A stretch of DNA of 64,000 bases, from the NCBI GenBank assembly GCA_016717325.1, contig JADKFV010000054.1:1-64000 (forward strand), read 5' to 3'. Below the pieces are notes generated by a model that was not told the DNA's origin, searched no databases, and was given only the letters and a program-made list of their open reading frames with translations. Positions 20,291 through 35,200 of this stretch are shown here, one piece after another; within the stretch, counting starts at the first letter, position 1, and the number at the start of each line of letters is the position of its first letter. Both the position numbers and the translations under genes were made by a program. The stretch comes from Bacteroidota bacterium. GTDB taxonomy: Bacteria > Bacteroidota > Bacteroidia > AKYH767-A > OLB10.

Positions 20291-23200
20291 CCATGTTGAG
20301 CTTTTACTACAATTATTCACAGGACAAGTGAGAACATTGTTCGATTTGTTACCAATATACCAAGATGAATTTATAAAAGCAGCGTAAGTCCGTAATATTG
20401 AATTGGAATATGCAGAGCCACACCCTGTTAAAGCATTAACACCTTCATTGAATATCTGCTGAACTGTTAAACCTGTTAATGGTCCTGAGTCTACCACTAA
20501 ATCTTTAAAATTAACAGTACTAGGTGCAAAATTAGGATTAGCTAAATCAAACTGAATGTTGAGTGCCAAAGTTACAAGTTGAGCAGCAAGTGAATTATTT
20601 AAAGCTAATAACGTTGGGTCAACATATGACTGAGTTAACGCTGCAACATTAACTGTTCCTTGCATAGTAATACGTGCAGCAGCGGCTGAAGTAAGTAATA
20701 AAGACTTAGCAGTGCCGCAAGTTCCCTGCAATTTTAATCCTGCTGGGAATACGGTGTTAAAGTTAGCATCTAAGTATTTATACAATGTGTCGGGCTTCCA
20801 ATTCGAATTCCAATAAGTTTGTGCATGACCTGTATAGAAGGTAGTACATACGTATGCAGGTTGCAAAATAACTATTGATCCGGTTTTGGTACAACCTTTA
20901 CTATCTGTCACGGTCACTGTATACGTTCCTGCAACAAGTCCAATAATAGTTGAATTTGTGCCACCATTGCTCCAAACATAAGTGTAACCTGGCGTTCCAC
21001 CACTCACCGAAGCTGTTGCGGTTCCATCATTATTGTTACATGACGAAGCATCTTTTCCTGACATCACAACAACAATTTGTGTAGGTTGTGTAACAACTTT
21101 TGTACATGATGATGTACAACCATTCACATCTGTTATTGTTACTGTATAAGTTCCCACTGTAACTCCAGAATTAATTGCAGTTGTTTTTCCATTGCTCCAT
21201 AAATAAGTGTAAGGAGAAGTACCTCCAGCGGCTAAAGCAGTTAAAGACCCATTATTTGCCCCAAAGCACGAAACATTATTATTTGTAGTAATGCTGCAAG
21301 TAACTGTAGAAGATGCCGAACCAACTATAGCTTGTGCAGTTCTTGTACATCCTTTAGAATCTGTTACAGTTACTACAAAGGTACCACTACAAAGCCCAGA
21401 TGCTGTTGCAGTAGTTTTAACAGGAATTGAATTCCAGGAATAAGTATATGGAGCGGTACCGCCTGCTGGAGTTGCAGTTGCCGTACCATTACAAATACCA
21501 CAAGAAGCTGGTGTTGTAGAAGTGCTTGTTGTTAATGCTGCTGGCTGTGTTATGGTTACTGAACATGTGGTGGTACATCCGTTTACTGAAGTAACTGTAG
21601 CAGTATACGTTCCTGCTGCTAATCCCGTTCTGGTTTGGGTGGTCACTCCATTATTCCATAAGTAGGTGTAACCCGAACCTCCCGTAGCATTTACTGTTCC
21701 GCTACCGTTAGTGCCTCCGTTACACGATACATTCGTTCTGGCTATTGTACATGCTATACTGCCTGTTGATCCTATCAAAGTAGTACATGTTGTTGTACAG
21801 CCTCTAATATCTGTAGTGGTTACTGTGTATGTGCCGCCACATAATCCGCTTATGCTGGCTGTGGTTGCTGCATTACTCCATAAGTATGTATATGTTGGTG
21901 TTCCACCAGTTGCTGTTACAGTTGCTGTTCCATTACAAACTCCACAGGCAGCTGCTGTTGAAGAAACACTGCATGTTAATGCTGCCGGCTGCGTTATGGT
22001 CACCGAACATGTTGTGGTACATCCATTGGCCGAGGTAACTGTAGCAGTATACGTTCCTGCGGCCAATCCTGTTCTGGTTTGAGTGGTCACTCCATTATTC
22101 CATAGATAGGTGTATCCCGAACCTCCTGTTGCATTTACTGTTCCGCTTCCATTACTGCCACCGTTGCACGATACATTTGTACCCGTTATGGTACATGCTA
22201 TACTTCCTGTTGATCCTACCAAAGTAGTGCATGTTGAAGTACATCCTTTACTGTCTGTGGTGGTTACTGTGTATGTGCCGCCACATAATCCGCTTATGCT
22301 GGATGTGGTTGCTGCATTACTCCATAAGTATGTATATGTTGGTGTTCCACCGGCTGCTGTTACAGTTGCTGTACCGTTACAAACTCCGCAAGTAGCTGTT
22401 GTTGATGCAACACTGCATGTTAAAGCTGCCGGCTGTGTTATGGTTACCGAACATGTGGTGGTACATCCATTCGCTGAAGTAACTGTAGCAGTATACGTTC
22501 CTGCGGCCAATCCTGTCCTGGTTTGGGTGGTCACTCCATTATTCCATAAATAGGTGTAACCCGAACCTCCCGTGGCATTTACTGTTCCGCTACCGTTAGT
22601 GCCTCCGTTACACGATACATTCGTTCCGGCTATTGTACATGCTATACTGCCTGTTGATCCTACCAAAGTAGTACATGTTGTTGTACACCCTCTACTGTCT
22701 GTGGCGGTTACTGTGTATGTGCCGCCACATAATCCGCTTATGCTGGCTGTAGTGGCTGCATTACTCCATAAGTATGTATATGTTGGTGTTCCACCAGTTG
22801 CTGTTACAGTTGCTGTTCCATTACAAACTCCGCAAGTAGCTGCTGTTGAAGAAACACTGCAAGTTAATGCCGCTGGCTGCGTTATGGTTACCGAACAGGT
22901 GGTGGTACATCCATTCGCTGAAGTAACTGTAGCAGTATACGTTCCTGCGGCCAATCCTGTTCTGGTTTGGGTGGTCACTCCATTATTCCATAAGTAGGTG
23001 TAACCCGAACCTCCCGTGGCATTTACTGTTCCGCTACCGTTAGTGCCTCCGTTACACGATACATTCGTTCCGGCTATTGTACATGCTATACTGCCTGTTG
23101 ATCCTACCAAAGTAGTGCATGTTGAAGTACATCCTTTACTGTCTGTGGTGGTTACTGTGTATGTGCCGCCACATAATCCGCTTATGCTGGCAGTGGTTGC

Positions 23201-26200
23201 TGCATTACTCCATAAGTATGTATATGTTGGTGTTCCACCGGCTGCTGTTACAGTTGCTGTACCGTTACAAACTCCGCAAGTAGCTGTTGTTGATGCAGCA
23301 CTGCATGTTAAAGCTGCCGGCTGTGTGATGGTTACCGAACAGGTGGTGGTACATCCGTTAGCTGAAGTAACTGTAGCAGTATACGTTCCTGCGGCCAATC
23401 CTGTTCTTGTTTGGGTGGTCACTCCATTATTCCATAAATAGGTGTAACCCGAACCTCCCGTGGCATTTACTGTTCCGCTACCGTTAGTGCCTCCGTTACA
23501 TGAAACATTGGTTCCAGTTATAGTACATGATATTGCTCCAACAGCTGTAACAATAGTTGTGCAGGTTGCGGTACAACCTTTACCGTCAGTTGTTGTCACT
23601 GTATATGTGCCACTGCATAATGCTGTTAACGAAGTTAAAGTTGCACCATTACTCCATAAATAAGAATATGGTAAGGTACCTCCATTTGAAGTAACATTTG
23701 CAGTTGCATTGCATACCCCACAAGAAGCATTAGTAGAAGTTGCGTTGCACGATAATGCTGTTGGCTGAGTGATTGTTAACGAACATGTTGTAGTACATCC
23801 GCCTGATGATGTAACTGTTACTGTATATGTTCCTGCAATTAATCCGGTATTTGTTTGATTTGTTGAACCATTAGTCCATAGATAAGTATATCCGCTTCCT
23901 CCAATAGCAGTAACTGTAGCGATACCATTACTTCCACCATTGCATGAAACGTTAGTACCATTTATAGAACACGAAAGGCCGGTGCCTCCTGAAATAGTTG
24001 CTTCACAAGTAGTAGTACAACCCCGGCTATCAGTGGTTGTTGCAGTATAAACTCCGGCACAGAGCCCATTTCTCGTTTTGGTTGTTTGACCATTGTTCCA
24101 TAAATAAGTATATGGAGCAACCCCTCCAACAGGGGTTATGGTTGCAGATCCCGTGCACCCACAAGCAACGTTAGTTGCAAAAATACTACATGTAAGTAAG
24201 TTAGGGTTGCTTAGTACAACCTTGCATGAAGTAGTACAAATTCCTGCAGTAACAGTAACTGTATACGTTCCGGAAGAAAGTCCGGTAATAGTAGATGTAG
24301 TAGCGGCATTGCTCCACAGGTAAGTGTAATTTGCACCTCCTGTAGGTATTACTGTTGCAGTTCCGTTACTGCCATTATTACAGGTAATATTTGTTTTAGT
24401 TGTTGTGCAACTCATAGTACCAGCGCCACTCACAACTGCTACACAGTTTGAAGTACATCCTTTGCTATCAGTAACGGTAACAGAATAACTTCCTGCACAT
24501 AACCCTGAAATAGTGGTTGCTGTACTACCATTATACCATAAATAGGTGTAAGGAGCTGTACCCCCTAAAGAGGACACAGTGGCTGTGCCAATACATTGCC
24601 CACAGGATGCATTCGTTGTAAGAGCAGAGCAAGTTAAAGCTGCGGGTTCAGTTATATTTATTGTACAAACACTGGTACATCCATTCGCTTCTGTTACAGT
24701 AACATCGTAGTTTCCTAAAGTTAAACCAGTTGCTGTTGCTGTTGTTTGACCGTTATTCCAAAGGTAAGTATACGAAGTTCCTCCAAAGGCTGTTACCGTA
24801 GCGGTTCCATCATTGCCGCCATTGCAACTAATGTCCTTCTTAGTCATGCTACAAGAAATCGGAGTTGTTGCTCCCACGGATACAGTACATGTCGTTGTAC
24901 ATCCCTTTTTGTCAGTAACACTCACTGTATAAACTCCTGAGCATAATGCCAAAATCGTTTTTGTTGTTGAGCCGGTACTCCATAAATAAGTATATGGAAT
25001 AGTACCTCCGGTGGCAGTAATGGTTGCTGTTCCATTGCATACCCCGCATTTGGCGGGAGTCGAAGTGGTTGCACATGATAAAATAGCAGGTTGAGTAATC
25101 GTAACATTACAACTGGTAGTACAGCCATTATTTGCTGAAACCGTTACGGTATATGAACCTGCTCCCAAACCTGTAATTGTTTTTGTTGTGCTACCATTGC
25201 TCCAGAGATAAGTATAACCAGCACCACCCGTTGGGTTTACGGTTGCTGAGCCATTAGTTCCTCCGTTACAACTTACATTAGTTCTTGAAATTATGCATGA
25301 TAATGGATTGGATGTTCCTACACTGACATTGCAAATTGAAGTACATCCAGTAGCATCTGTAACAGTTATAGTATACAAACCACCACACAATCCTGATAAA
25401 CTTGTAGTTGTGCTACCATTATTCCATAAGTAAGTAAAAGGAGGATTGCCCGATATAGCTGAAACAGAAGCAGATCCATTACAAACACCACAAAAAGCTA
25501 AAGTTGAGGTGGTAGTGCAAGTTATCGCGGCTGGTTCAGTTATTATGACTACGCATGAGGAGGTGCATCCTGGGCCAGCAGAAACAGTTGCAGTATATGC
25601 CCCGGCTACAAGTCCAGTTGCAGTTTGGTTAGTTTGACCATTGCTCCATAAATAACTTGTTGCGGTTGCTCCGCTCGCGTTAACAGTAGCAGTTCCGTTA
25701 TTTAATCCATTGCAGCTAACATTTGTCCCTGATATTGTACATGAAATATTTCCTATGCTATTAATTACCACACTGCAAGCAGACGAACACCCATTGGCAT
25801 CAGTTATCAAAGCAGAATAGCTTCCTGCACAAAGTGTTGTTGCAACATTATTCGTTAGCCCATTACTCCATAAATAAGTATACGGAGCAGTGCCTCCCAC
25901 AACGTTTATTATTCCTGTTCCGTTGCAAACACCACAAGAGGCATCTGTTGCCGTTATTGTACAAATGAGTGGTTGTGGTTTGGTAATCACTATTGAACAT
26001 GTACTTGTGCAATTATTTCCGGAAGTAACTGTTGCAGTATACGTACCGGCAGTAAGCCCAGTCACAGTTTGAGTAGTTGCTCCTGTAGTCCATAAATATG
26101 TGTAAATTCCGGTGCCACCAACAGCAGATACAGTTGCTGTAGCATTACTACCTCCATTGCATTGAACATTTACGCCTGTAACAGAGCAACTCAAGTTATT

Positions 26201-29200
26201 ATTTGTTACTATAATTACGACACAAGTTTTAGTACATGCATATTGATCAGAAACAGTTACAACATAAGTATTTGGACATAAACCAGATATAGCCTTAGTG
26301 GTAGCCCCAGTACTCCATTTATATGTGTATGCCAAACCGCCACCCGATGCAAGCACACTTGCAGTTCCATTACATGCACCGCAAGAAGCATCTGTACTGG
26401 TAACAAAACAATCAACTGGCCCATGAGCTTTCAAGGTTGCTTCACATGATGACGTGCAGCCGAATTTATCTGTTACGGTTACGGTATAAGTTCCACCAAA
26501 AAGGAAATTTAGAACTTGTGTTGTTGTACCTGTATTCCATAAATAAGTATATGGCGAAGAGCCACCTAAAGGAATTGCTTTTAATTTTCCGGTTGGCAGC
26601 CCACATTTGGTAGCATTTGATTTAAAAACACTACAAGTTAACAATGGTGATCCTGTTATAGAAACCACGCAAGAAGTTGTGCAACCATTTGCATCTGTAA
26701 CAATTACGGTATACGTTCCGGCACATAATCCAGTTGCAGTTGCGGTGGTTTGAGTTGGAATAGTATTCCAATTATAAACATATGGGCTGGTGCCTCCGGT
26801 TGCAGCTACGGTTGCTGTTCCGTTACATCCACCATTGCATGCTGCCCCTGTTGCTGTTGTTGTGCATTCTAAAAGTTGCGGTTCTGTAATTGTAACGCTG
26901 CCCGATACAGTACAACCTGCATTATCACTAACTATAACTGTATAAGATCCTGCATTTAATCCGGTAGCAATTAAATTAGTTTGAACAGGAACTGAGTTCC
27001 AGATATAGGAATAAATACCTGAGCCGCCTGTCACGTTAGCAATTGCACTGCCGGCACTACCATAGCACAGTGGACTAGTTGGAACAATATTCAAGTTCAA
27101 ATTACTTGACAGGCCAATGGTAACACTTGAAGTAGCGGTGCACCCATTAGCATCTGTAACAGTAACTGTATACGTTCCAGAACCTATTGATGAAATAATA
27201 GCTCCATTTTGACCATTAGACCAAAGATAAGTATAAGAAGGGGTTCCGCCTGCTGTCGATGCACTTGCACTACCATTGGTATTTCCACACGTAGGATTTG
27301 AACCTGTAGTAATCAATTGTAATTGTGAAGGCTCATTTATGATTATCACTAATGAGGCTGAACAACCATTATTATCGGTTGCTGTGACCGTATAACTATT
27401 TGCTGCCAATCCGGAAATGGAACTTGTAGTTTGGCCATTGTTCCATAAGTAAGTGTATGGGCTGGTACCTCCGGATGCAACAACGCTTGCCACACCATCC
27501 GAACCTCCTTTACATTTCACATCTGCTTTCCCGCTTGTAAGCATCAATACAGCAGGGTCTGTAATAGTAGTTTGGCAAACCGTAGTACAACCGTTTGCAT
27601 CATTTACAGTTACAGTATAAGTTCCAGCTATTAATCCTGACAAAGTCGAACCACTTATTCCATTGCTCCACAAATAGGTATATCCCGGAGTGCCTCCTGT
27701 TACTACAACGTTTGCTGTCCCGTTGCTATTTCCATTACATGAAGGAGATGATGAATTAATTCCACAAATCAATGCATTGGGTTGAGCTATTTGAACAGAT
27801 AATGTTTGACTACAGCCATTCGACTGTGTAATTGTTACAATATAGGTATTTGCAGGCACATTGTTTATATCCTGAGTTGTTTGTCCATTGGACCAAGAAT
27901 AACTGAATGGGGCACTTCCTCCTTGCAATGTAACATCAATGGAACCATTGCTTCCACCGTTGCAAGTAACATCAATATGTGTTTCGGAAGCAATTAATTG
28001 AGCAGGTTCTGTAATTGTAACTACTGCAGTTCCTGTACAGCCTTTTTTATCAGTTACTGTTACTGTATAATTGCCAGCTGATAAATTACTTGCTAAAGCA
28101 TTCGTTTGGCCATCACTCCATAGATATAAATAAGGGGTAGAACCTCCACTCGCAACTACTTGTGCTGAGCCATCTGCTAATCCAAAGCAAGACACATTAG
28201 AAAAATTGGAAATATTAACAATCAAAGAAGGAAGTTGGTTAATATTAAAAGAAAAACTGCCTGAGCATCCAATATTGTCTGTAACTGTAACTGTATACGT
28301 ACCTGCGCAAAGCCCTGTAGCTGAAACAGATGTAACGCCATTAGACCATAGGTAAGTGTAAGGTGATGTTCCACCAGCAACGCCACTAACTGATGCTGTG
28401 CCGGTACAAATACTGTTGCAATTTGTCGGGGTTTTATTTATTGTTAAAATGATAGTCGAAGATGCATTAATTCCAGTGTTACAAGAAGTTGTACAACCAT
28501 TTGCATCTGTTACAGTAGCGGTATAGTTGCCTGTAGCTAATGCCGAAATTGTTGCATTTGTTTGTCCATTACTCCACAAATATGTATATCCACTGGTTCC
28601 ACCGGTAACATTCACTGTAGCACTACCATTGTTAAGGCCACAAGTTGTATTTATTGGAGAAATTGAACAGGCCAAAACTGCAGGTTGAACAACCAAAACG
28701 TCACAAGACGAAGTACATCCAACATTATCTGTCACTATTACAATATATGTTCCACCGGATAATCCTGTTGCAGTTGAATTTGTTTGCAAAGGTGTTGTAT
28801 TCCACAAATAAGTATAGCCTGGTGTTCCGCCATTTACTGCAACTTGTGCTTCACCATCGTTACCGGCATAACATGTAACAGGCATTGTATTAGCGGCAAT
28901 GCAACTAAGATTGCCTGGTTGAGTTATGCTTGCATCGCAAGTTGTTATGCATCCGTTTGCATCTGTAACGGTTACTGTATACAATCCTGCGCTCAGTCCA
29001 GTAGCTGTAGCACCAAATTGAGGAGGAGTTGTACTCCATACATAAGAAAATGCTGCTAAACCCCCCGATGTGGTTACTGTTGCAGTTCCATTTGGAAAAC
29101 CAGCGCAAGTTGCATTGGTAACTGAAGTTTGACAACTCAGCGGTGAAACAACTGCAATAGTAGTAGCACATTGGCTCGTACATCCTTTACTGTCTGTAAT

Positions 29201-32200
29201 TAATACTGTGTAACTACCACTTGAAAGACCCGTGGCCGTTATATTAGTTTGGCCATCGCTCCATAGATATGCGTAAGGCGATGTTCCTCCTGTTACAGAA
29301 GCTGTTGCAGTACCATTAGCCGATCCATCGCAATTTAATGAAGTAGAGGTAGCAACACAAGTTAATGGGGCAGGCTGTGTGATGACAATAAAGCAAGATG
29401 TTGTACAACCGTTTGCATCAGTAACAATTACAGTATAAGTACCGGCATTTACAGAATTAATGGATGATGTAGTTGCCGCTGTAGAAGTATTCCACAGATA
29501 TGTATAAGGGGCAACACCTCCATTTACTGTGACTGTTGCTGTGCCATCATTTCCGCCATTGCAACTCACATTAATACCAAATACGCTGCAACTTAAAGCA
29601 TTTGAAGATGGCACAGTTACTGAACAAGAAGATGAACAACCTTTGCTATCGGAAATTACCACCACATAAGTTCCTGAAGAAAGACCGGTAGCGATTGCCG
29701 TAGTTTGAACAGGTGCCGTGAGCCAAATATAAGTATAAGGAGCTACACCTCCCGAAGCAACAGCCTGTGCTTTACCATTATTATTATTGCAAGTGGCAAT
29801 ATTTAAAACATTTGCATTACAAACTAATTTTGAAGGCTGAGTAATTGTTACGAAACAATTTTTGGTACACCCTTTTGAATCAGTTATGGTTACTGTATAT
29901 AAACCTGCCGCAACACCTGCATTATTAGCAGTGCTTACACCATTTGACCATAAATAAATGTATGGCGAAGTACCTCCGGTTGCAGTTACTGTTGCCGAAC
30001 CATTACTTCCACCATTACATGTTACATTTGTTTTTGTTATTGAACAATTTAACACTGCAGGTTGGGTAACTGCAATGCTGGCATTTAAAACACACCCTTT
30101 TGAATCAATAATTGTAAGCACATAGTTGCCTGCTCCAATATTATTTAAATCTTGAGTAGTAGCTCCATTTGACCATCCATAGGTATAAGGTGATGTTCCG
30201 CCTACCACACTCACATCTATAGACCCATTAGTATTGCCGTTGCACAATGGTCTAACAACAGTATACAATGCAGCTATAGCAGAAGGCTGTGTTATTGTTA
30301 CACTACAAGTAGAGCTACAACCAACATTGTCAGTTACAGAAACAGTATAGACACCTGTTGCAAGGTTTATAACTGTTTGAGTTGTTTTTCCATTGCTCCA
30401 TAAATAGGTATATGGTGCAGTTCCTCCATTAACAGCAGCACTAGCGGAACCATTTGTATTTCCAAAACAAGTTATGTTTGTGTTGGTAATAGAACAGCTC
30501 ACACCAAGTTGAGGTTGACTAATAGTGATTTGTGCACTTGCTGTACATCCATTTGCGTCCGTAACAATACCAGTATACGTACCAGCCATCAATCCGGTAG
30601 CTAAAGAAGTAGTTGTAGTAGGAACCGTGTTCCAAGAGTAAGTATAAGGTGCTACACCACCAAATCCATTAACACAAGCTGTACCATTTGAGCCTCCATT
30701 ACAAGTTACATTTTGCACACAACCCATTAATGCAAATAGTTGATTTGGTTGAGTAATTGTTACAGAACCAACCTTTAAGCAACCATTAGCATCAGTAATA
30801 GTTACCGTATATGTTCCGGCTGTAAGGCCTATTATGGTTTGAGTTGTTTGACCATTTGACCAAACATAAGAATATGGTGCTAATCCTCCAATTGGTAGCG
30901 CTGTGACAGAACCATTGTTGCCTCCAAAGCAAGAAACATTTATGACACTTGCATTGCATATACATGAAAGCGCACTTGGTTGGGTAATGCTAACCGATGC
31001 AGTACCTGAACAACCATTATTATCAGTCACTGTTAAAGTATAAATACCAGGACCGATATTAGTTAAGTTAATTGTAGTAGAACCATTACTCCACAAATAG
31101 CCAAACGGTGCCAAGCCTCCTCCAATGGAAGAAATAATTGTTCCATTAGAACTTCCATTACAAGTTACATTGGTAGCAGAAAGATTAACTGAAAGACCCG
31201 GTAGCTGACTCACAGTATAACTACAAGAATTAGTACAGCCTGAAACATCGGTAACAGTAACTGTATACGTGCCTAATGCTAAACCGCTGTTGGTAGAAGT
31301 CGTATTGCCGTTGGACCACAAATAGGTATACGGTGAGGTACCGCCACTGGTATTTAAAGTAATACTTCCATTGTTGTTTCCGGAGCAAGTTATAGGAACT
31401 ACTGTAGCATTACAAGCTAATGGTAAAGGATTCAAAACACTATAGGTAAATTGTGCTGAGCATCCATTAGCATCAAAAACAATAACTGTATAGGTGCCTC
31501 CTGCAACATTTAACAAGTTTGCTGTAGTTTGAGTTGGGGATGAATTCCATAAATATGAGAAGGGTGCCAATCCACCTGATATTGATGTTTGAAGAATCTT
31601 TCCGTCTGTAGAAGCTTGGACAGGTAGGATTCACAACCGTATAAACAGCATTGATTTGAGGAGGAGAAGAAAGCAGTATATTGGCAGATGAAGTGCAACC
31701 ATTGAAGTCTGTAACAGTAACAGTATACGTATTTGCACTTAAATTAGAGGCTGTTTGTGTGGTTTGACCATCGCTCCATAAATAAGTATAAGGCCCAACG
31801 CCTCCAACAGGGTCTGCAGTTACTTCTCCATCACTTGCACCAAAACAACTTACATCAGTTCCAATCATTGAGATAAAAATTGGATCTGGTTCTGTTAAAG
31901 TCACAATAACATTCTTGATACAATTTAGCGAGTCGATAATAGTTGCAGTATAGGTACCTCCTCCTAATCCTGTTGTTTGAAATCCCGTTTGAGGTGGTAT
32001 GGTATTCCAAACTATGTTATATGCATCTCCTACGGTGAAAGGTTCACCTCCAATTACACTAAGAGTGATAATTCCGTTGTTTGCACCATTACAAGTAATT
32101 GCCGACACATTAGTAGAAGCCACCAATAAAGTTGGTTCTTTAACCAATATGCTTATAGTTGTATCGCAACCTAATGAATCGGTGATAGTCAATGACCATA

Positions 32201-35200
32201 TTCCGGCTGGCAAATTGGTGGCTAAAGCTGTTGTCTGAGCAGGAACTGTATTCCAAAGATAATTATATCCATAATAAAACGGAGTAGCACCATTTACCTG
32301 AACAAATGCTGTTCCGTCAGTTGCTCCATGGCATGAAACAGACGTACAACAATTGTTCAATCCAATGGCATAACGAGGTTGTTCTAAAACATCAAAAGCC
32401 GAAACAAATTCACAGCCATTAGCATCTGTAATAGTTACCGTATAAACATCAGCAACCACATTTACTAAATCCTCATTGGTAGTGCCATCGCTCCAAGCAA
32501 ATATATAAGGTAATGTTCCACCAACAACCGTGATATCAACAGAGCCACTATTTTCTCCCCAGCAATTAATATTATTTACAAGTTCATTACTAATGGTGAG
32601 GTAATCTGGTTCGTAAATAGTATAATCTTCTTGATAAGTACATTGCTCTAAAAGATCATTAACATAAACAGTATATACCCCTGCTGTCAATCCTGTAAAT
32701 AGTCCTGAAGATTGCCAGCTCGAATTATCAAGAGAATATTCATAAGGTCCTACCGAATTTCCATTTGTTAACCCTGTTACTTCAATACTTCCGTCTGCAA
32801 ATCCAAAACAAGAAACACTATCAATTGTAACCAGGCTCAAAGAAATAATAGCAAAATCATCAGCTACAGTGGCACTACATGTTTGCGAACATCCTGAATT
32901 GATATCCGTAACTACTACAGTGTAAGTGCCTGCAGTTAAGTTATTTTGTGATGAATTCGTATCGCCATTACTCCATAAAAAGTCGGCACTAACAGCATTT
33001 GTTAATACACTAACTGTTCCATCAGGTACCGAACAATTTGTTCTGTCAGTGGAACCACAAGTAGCGGTAACAGGTATTACAGCATCATTAACTGTAGTAG
33101 CACATGTTCCAATACAACCGGACAAAGCATCTGTAACGGTAACAGTATACATTCCAGCCGATAAGCCGGATATTGCATTTGTTGTATTTCCATTGCTCCA
33201 CAAGAAAGTAGCATTAAGTGAGTTTGTTATTACGTTTGCTGTGCCATTTGGAGCAATACATGAGTTAACATCTGTTGAGGAGCAAGTTGCGGAAATTCCT
33301 GTAGAATTAGTGCCTACAATAGCTTCGCAAGTAGCTGTACAACCATTTGTATTATCGGTTACAGTAACCGAATATGTACCTCCGGCTAAACCACTTATTG
33401 AAGCGGTAGTTTGCCCATTACTCCAAATATATGTTGGATTTAGTGCATTGGTTGTTACGCTAGCCGAACCATTTTGTGTTGTACAACCGGTGTTATCGGT
33501 GGCTGTACAATTTGCAGTAGGGATTGCCGCAGGAGTATTTAAAATTTCTAATGAACATGTTGCAGAACAGCCTGTTAACATTTCAGTAACTGTTACTGTG
33601 TATACACCAGGAGCCAATCCAGATAGGCTTTGAGTTGTTTGACCATTACTCCATATATATGTTGGAGATACCAAATTATTATTAACCGTGCATTGACCAT
33701 TAAATATAAAACAATGTGTATTATTTTGAATCACCTGGCAAGTAACAGCTGGTGTAGATTGATTGACAACCAACACAGACTGGCAACTTGCTGTGCAACC
33801 CGTAGTTAAATCTGTAACTACTACTGTATATGTTCCCGCTGAGAGGCCGCTTATGCTTGCATCTGTTGAACCATTACTCCATGAATAACTTACATTGGCA
33901 GCCGTGGCACTTGCTGTGCCATTTGGTGTTGTGCAACTGGTATTGTCAGTAGATGCGCAGGTTACTGCAGGGTTGGTTGTGTTTGTTCCTACTACCGATT
34001 CGCAACTCGCTGTGCAACCCGTAGTTAAATCCGTAACTACTACCGTATAAGTTCCGGCTGAAAGGCCGCTTATGCTTGCATCGGTTGAACCATTGCTCCA
34101 TGAATAACTTACGTTACTAGCTGTGGCGCTTGCTGCGCCATTCGAAGGCGAACAATTAGTATTGTCCGTGGCCGAACAAGTTACAGAAGGTGATGATGGA
34201 CTACTTCCTACTATCGATTCGCAACTTGCTGTACAGCCCGTAGTTAAATCCGTAACTACTACTGTATATGTTCCGGCTAATAAGCCGCTGATGCTCGCAT
34301 CGGTTGAACCATTGCTCCATGAATAACTTACATTAGAAGCCGTGGCGCTTGCAGTACCATTTCCTGCACCCGAACAATTTGAATTATCTGTTGCTGAGCA
34401 TGTTACTGTTGGATTACTTGTATTGCTCGCAACATTACTTGTGCATGATGATGTGCAACCTGTAGTCATATCCGTAACTGTAACGGTATATACCCCTGCA
34501 TTCAAACCACTGATGCTGGATGTGGTTGCTCCATTACTCCAAGTATATGTAACATTGGTAGCCGTGGCGCTTGCCGTGCCATTTGGTGTTGTGCAACTGT
34601 TATTGTCAGTTGAAGCACAGGTTACTGTTGGGCTAGTCGTGTTTGTTCCAACTATCGATTCGCAACTTGCCGTGCAACCCGTAGTTAAATCCGTAACTAC
34701 TACTGTATAAGTTCCGGCTGAAAGGCCGCTTATGCTTGCATCGGTTGAACCATTGCTCCATGAATAACTTACGTTACTAGCTGTGGCGCTTGCTGCGCCA
34801 TTCGAAGGCGAACAATTAGTATTGTCCGTGGCCGAACAAGTTACAGAAGGTGATGATGGACTACTTCCTACTATCGATTCGCAACTTGCTGTACAGCCCG
34901 TAGTTAAATCCGTAACTACTACTGTATATGTTCCGGCTAATAAGCCGCTGATGCTCGCATCAGTTGAACCATTGCTCCATGAATAACTTACATTAGAAGC
35001 CGTGGCGCTTGCAGTACCATTTCCTGCACCCGAACAATTTGAATTATCTGTGGCTGAGCATGTTACTGTTGGATTACTTGTATTGCTCGCAACATTACTT
35101 GTGCATGATGATGTGCAACCTGTAGTCATATCCGTAACTGTAACGGTATATACCCCTGCATTCAAACCACTGATGCTGGATGTGGTTGCTCCATTACTCC

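Noticed and set aside
21711..23663. Long plus-strand ORFs (Ala/Val/Pro-rich) opposite the giant gene
   Set aside because: They repeat with the same 444-nt period and arise from the codon pattern of the sense repeats. They have no start signals or family features.
21540..23760. Regular repeats that could suggest a CRISPR array
   Set aside because: The period is 444 nt, the units are coding and contiguous, and there are no short repeats separated by unique spacers.
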